Shown: positions 4,359-6,224 of the stretch, piece by piece | Position numbering within the stretch: the stretch's first letter is position 1 | Layout: each line of letters begins with the position of its first letter | Assembly: GCA_003694355.1 (NCBI GenBank) | Contig: RFKI01000086.1 | Span: 1-6,224 of the forward strand | DNA from: Bdellovibrio sp. | GTDB taxonomy: Bacteria; Bdellovibrionota; Bdellovibrionia; Bdellovibrionales; UBA1609 | Reading direction: 5' to 3' | Length of the DNA stretch: 6,224 bases | Notes under the pieces: generated by a model | Seen by the model: only the letters and a program-made list of their open reading frames with translations | What the model was told of the DNA's origin: nothing | Databases searched by the model: none | Translations under genes and position numbers: made by a program

Positions 4359-6224
4359 TCAAGCCGCTTGTCGAACCCCTAAAGGCTGCCTAAGAAGACC
4401 ATAGGGACGAATTTCATCAAAAGTGGTAAAGCCTCTAGCCACCATAGAAAGACCATAGTGAAGCAAGGGTTGAAACTGAGGTTGAGACCGAATGGTCTGA
4501 GAAAGAAGCTCCATATCTTCCTTCATCATAACAGTCTGGATCTGTTCATCATTCTCCCAGAACTCAAATAAGGGCAAACGCCCCAAATAACCTGTTTGCA
4601 AACAGGCTTCACAACCTTTTCCATAAAAAGTTTCAGTCCCCACTTGCAGGCCTGCACTTTCAAACAAAGCCAGCTCTTCAGAGCTTAGGGGACGAGCCGT
4701 TTTACAATGGGGACAAATGCCTCGTACAAGTCGTTGAGACATCACACCAATGAGGCTTGTGGCCACTTGAGAGGCTCTCGCCTTAAGCTCTAGGAGTCTC
4801 GGAAAAACATCCACGGAATTGGCAGCATGAATAGTGGATAAAACAAGATGTCCTGTCAAAGAAGCTTCAAAAACCATTTGCAAAGATTCCTGGTCCCGAA
4901 TCTCTCCCACCAGAATCACGTCTGGATCTTGACGTAAAACATACCTTAAAACCTGACTGTAATCCAATCCAATTTCTCGGTTGATCTGTACTTGATTGAT
5001 CCCTTTTAAGTCCAGTTCAACAGGGTCTTCCACTGTTAAAATGTTTTTTTCCACATGATCCATTTTATTCAATACAGAATAAAGGGTGGTTGTTTTTCCT
5101 GATCCAGTTGGACCAGCAATCAGAAAAAGACCTTGTTTATACTCTGTCAACCGATTTAAAAACTGAATAACTTTCTTATCAGGTGCCAGTCGATTTAAAG
5201 GAATGACACTTCCTTTTTTTCTCAACAAACGAATCACCATTTTTTCTCCAAAACGTGCAGGCAAAGTGGAAACCCGGGCATTGACCTCTTCTCCACTATC
5301 ATCTTTAAAAACAAATTTTCCATCCTGAGGCCGACGCCGTTCTGATATATCCATTTGTGCCAACACCTTAATACGGTTGACAAAGGTCATTCCTATTTCT
5401 CTTTCCAGAGGTTTTTGAAAAGAAATCATTGTTCCATCTACACGAAATCGCACACAAAACTCTTTTTCGAAAAACTCAAAATGAATATCACTGGCGTTTT
5501 TTTGAGAAGCTAAACGCAAAACCTTATCCAATAATCTGATAGGGTCTTTAGTGTCCCTGCCACCCTCTTCAGGAAGATTCAACGTGGCCACTTTTGTCGT
5601 TCCTGATGAAGACATGCTTTCTTCACCTAAAACCACATCATCTTCACCACTTTGAATGGTCTTCCCTCTAAATTTATTAAAAGACTGTAATCTGGAAGCC
5701 AAAGAAATACAAAGTGGCACAACAAAATCCGTAGTGCTCATAAGTTCTTCAAAAATATTTTTAGGAAGTAGTAATGTTTTTGTTTTCTTATTAGCTCGAG
5801 CCATCAATGTTGAAGGCACATGACATAAAAGTTCTTCAGCACCCAAAACATCAAAGTCTAAAGCCTTATCCAACGTGAAGTAAACAGAAAGATCTTTTAT
5901 ATAGTGAGAAAGTTCAATTTCTCCTGACTGAACCAAAACCAAAGAATTGAGTTCCTCTTCCTCATTAAAGACAATTTCTCCCTTGGTATAAATGCGTTCT
6001 TCAACATGCAATGCCAGTTCTTTTTGAACATCTGAAGACAGTTGAGAAAAGGAAAGAGAGAATTGAAAAAATTCCTCCTTGGTTAAGGATGAGTCCAGGG
6101 GCGAAGAGCTCTGCGCTTTAATTTCAGGAGGAATAATTCCTGACAGATAGTAATTTAGAGCCCAATTTTGATATTTTTCAAAATCGTCCTCTTTAAGTCC
6201 TAAAATCTTTGATCGATATTGAGG
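4359..6224 (-). CDS. GspE/PilB-type assembly ATPase with N-terminal CRP-like domain, 5' end beyond window
   Basis: This is a hexameric cytoplasmic ATPase of the type II secretion / type IV pilus family, which powers pilin assembly at the inner membrane. The visible frame is 621 residues; numbering here counts from the window edge. Residues 1 to about 50 are unrecognised. About 51-190 resemble a cyclic-nucleotide-binding beta-roll: a helix, then YTKGEIVF, then VQSGEIEL. A Ser/acidic linker spans about 190-226. The ATPase N-domain starts near 227 with NASDIHFE (about 243). Then come Walker A GPTGSGKTT (371-379), the Asp box near ILTVEDPVE, Walker B DPDVILVGEIRD (433-444), the His box TGHLVLSTIH, and a zinc site of Cys504, Cys507, Cys538 and Cys541. 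The only ATG/GTG/TTG-type start before the ATPase region is a TTG at 6011, which would cut through the first helix of the CRP-like domain, so the real start is probably upstream. GspE, PilB or another subfamily cannot be decided, as no pilus or secretion neighbours are visible. Confidence 0.93.
   Translation of the reverse strand, partial: PQYRSKILGLKEDDFEKYQNWALNYYLSGIIPPEIKAQSSSPLDSSLTKEEFFQFSLSFSQLSSDVQKELALHVEERIYTKGEIVFNEEEELNSLVLVQSGEIELSHYIKDLSVYFTLDKALDFDVLGAEELLCHVPSTLMARANKKTKTLLLPKNIFEELMSTTDFVVPLCISLASRLQSFNKFRGKTIQSGEDDVVLGEESMSSSGTTKVATLNLPEEGGRDTKDPIRLLDKVLRLASQKNASDIHFEFFEKEFCVRFRVDGTMISFQKPLEREIGMTFVNRIKVLAQMDISERRRPQDGKFVFKDDSGEEVNARVSTLPARFGEKMVIRLLRKKGSVIPLNRLAPDKKVIQFLNRLTEYKQGLFLIAGPTGSGKTTTLYSVLNKMDHVEKNILTVEDPVELDLKGINQVQINREIGLDYSQVLRYVLRQDPDVILVGEIRDQESLQMVFEASLTGHLVLSTIHAANSVDVFPRLLELKARASQVATSLIGVMSQRLVRGICPHCKTARPLSSEELALFESAGLQVGTETFYGKGCEACLQTGYLGRLPLFEFWENDEQIQTVMMKEDMELLSQTIRSQPQFQPLLHYGLSMVARGFTTFDEIRPYGLLRQPLGVRQAA
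4591..4606. repeat. Perfect 16-bp palindrome inside the ATPase gene
   Basis: CCTGTTTGCAAACAGG is its own reverse complement. It encodes the residues just after the fourth zinc-site cysteine region (Cys-Leu-Gln-Thr-Gly). It resembles an operator, but CTGT and ACAG are separated by 6 bases, not the 8 of an E. coli LexA box, and it is far from any gene start. Its existence is certain; a function is not supported. Confidence 0.4.

Noticed and set aside
4591..4606. LexA/SOS-type operator at the 16-bp palindrome
   Set aside because: The CTGT and ACAG halves are 6 bases apart instead of 8, and the site is deep inside a gene.
6009..6011. TTG as the start of the assembly ATPase
   Set aside because: It falls within the first helix of the CRP-like domain and the frame stays open to the window edge, so it is probably an internal Leu codon.

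Overview
All coding content in this 6.2 kb window lies on the minus strand, so transcription runs from high to low coordinates. In that order the window holds a secretion/pilus-type assembly ATPase (its N-terminus lies beyond the right edge), rnc (RNase III), era, der (engA), and a sodium:neurotransmitter-symporter (NSS, LeuT-like) family transporter whose last few codons lie beyond the left edge. The sequence is AT-rich, with T- and A-rich codons. A GspE/PilB-type ATPase beside an rnc-era-der cluster suggests a Gram-negative bacterium. The rnc-era-der arrangement reminds me of deltaproteobacterial or Bdellovibrio-like genomes, but that is a weak inference and the sequence does not settle the taxon.

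Right part (4359-6224): one uninterrupted reading frame of 621 visible residues. It encodes an unrecognised N-terminal stretch, a CRP-like cyclic-nucleotide-binding fold, a Ser/acidic linker and a complete GspE/PilB ATPase with Walker A, Walker B, His box and a tetracysteine zinc site. The frame stays open to the window edge.

Middle part (1388-4284): three RNA/ribosome genes with overlapping ends. rnc and era overlap by 14 bp, era and der by 8 bp. RNase III acts in rRNA maturation, Era in 30S maturation through the 16S 3' end, and Der in 50S assembly, so this is a ribosome-biogenesis block that is probably translationally coupled. Era is unusual in its G3, G4, G5 and KH GXXG motifs. RNase III has Ser where E. 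coli has the metal-binding Asp114.

Left part (1-1391): a multi-pass NSS transporter that appears to start at a TTG overlapping the der stop codon. It differs from LeuT at several sodium-site positions.

The only gap between genes is 74 bp (4285-4358). I see no tRNA, rRNA, CRISPR array, insertion sequence or convincing terminator. The best candidates for something unusual are the ATPase/CRP-like fusion, the divergent Era, and the transporter's altered ion sites.
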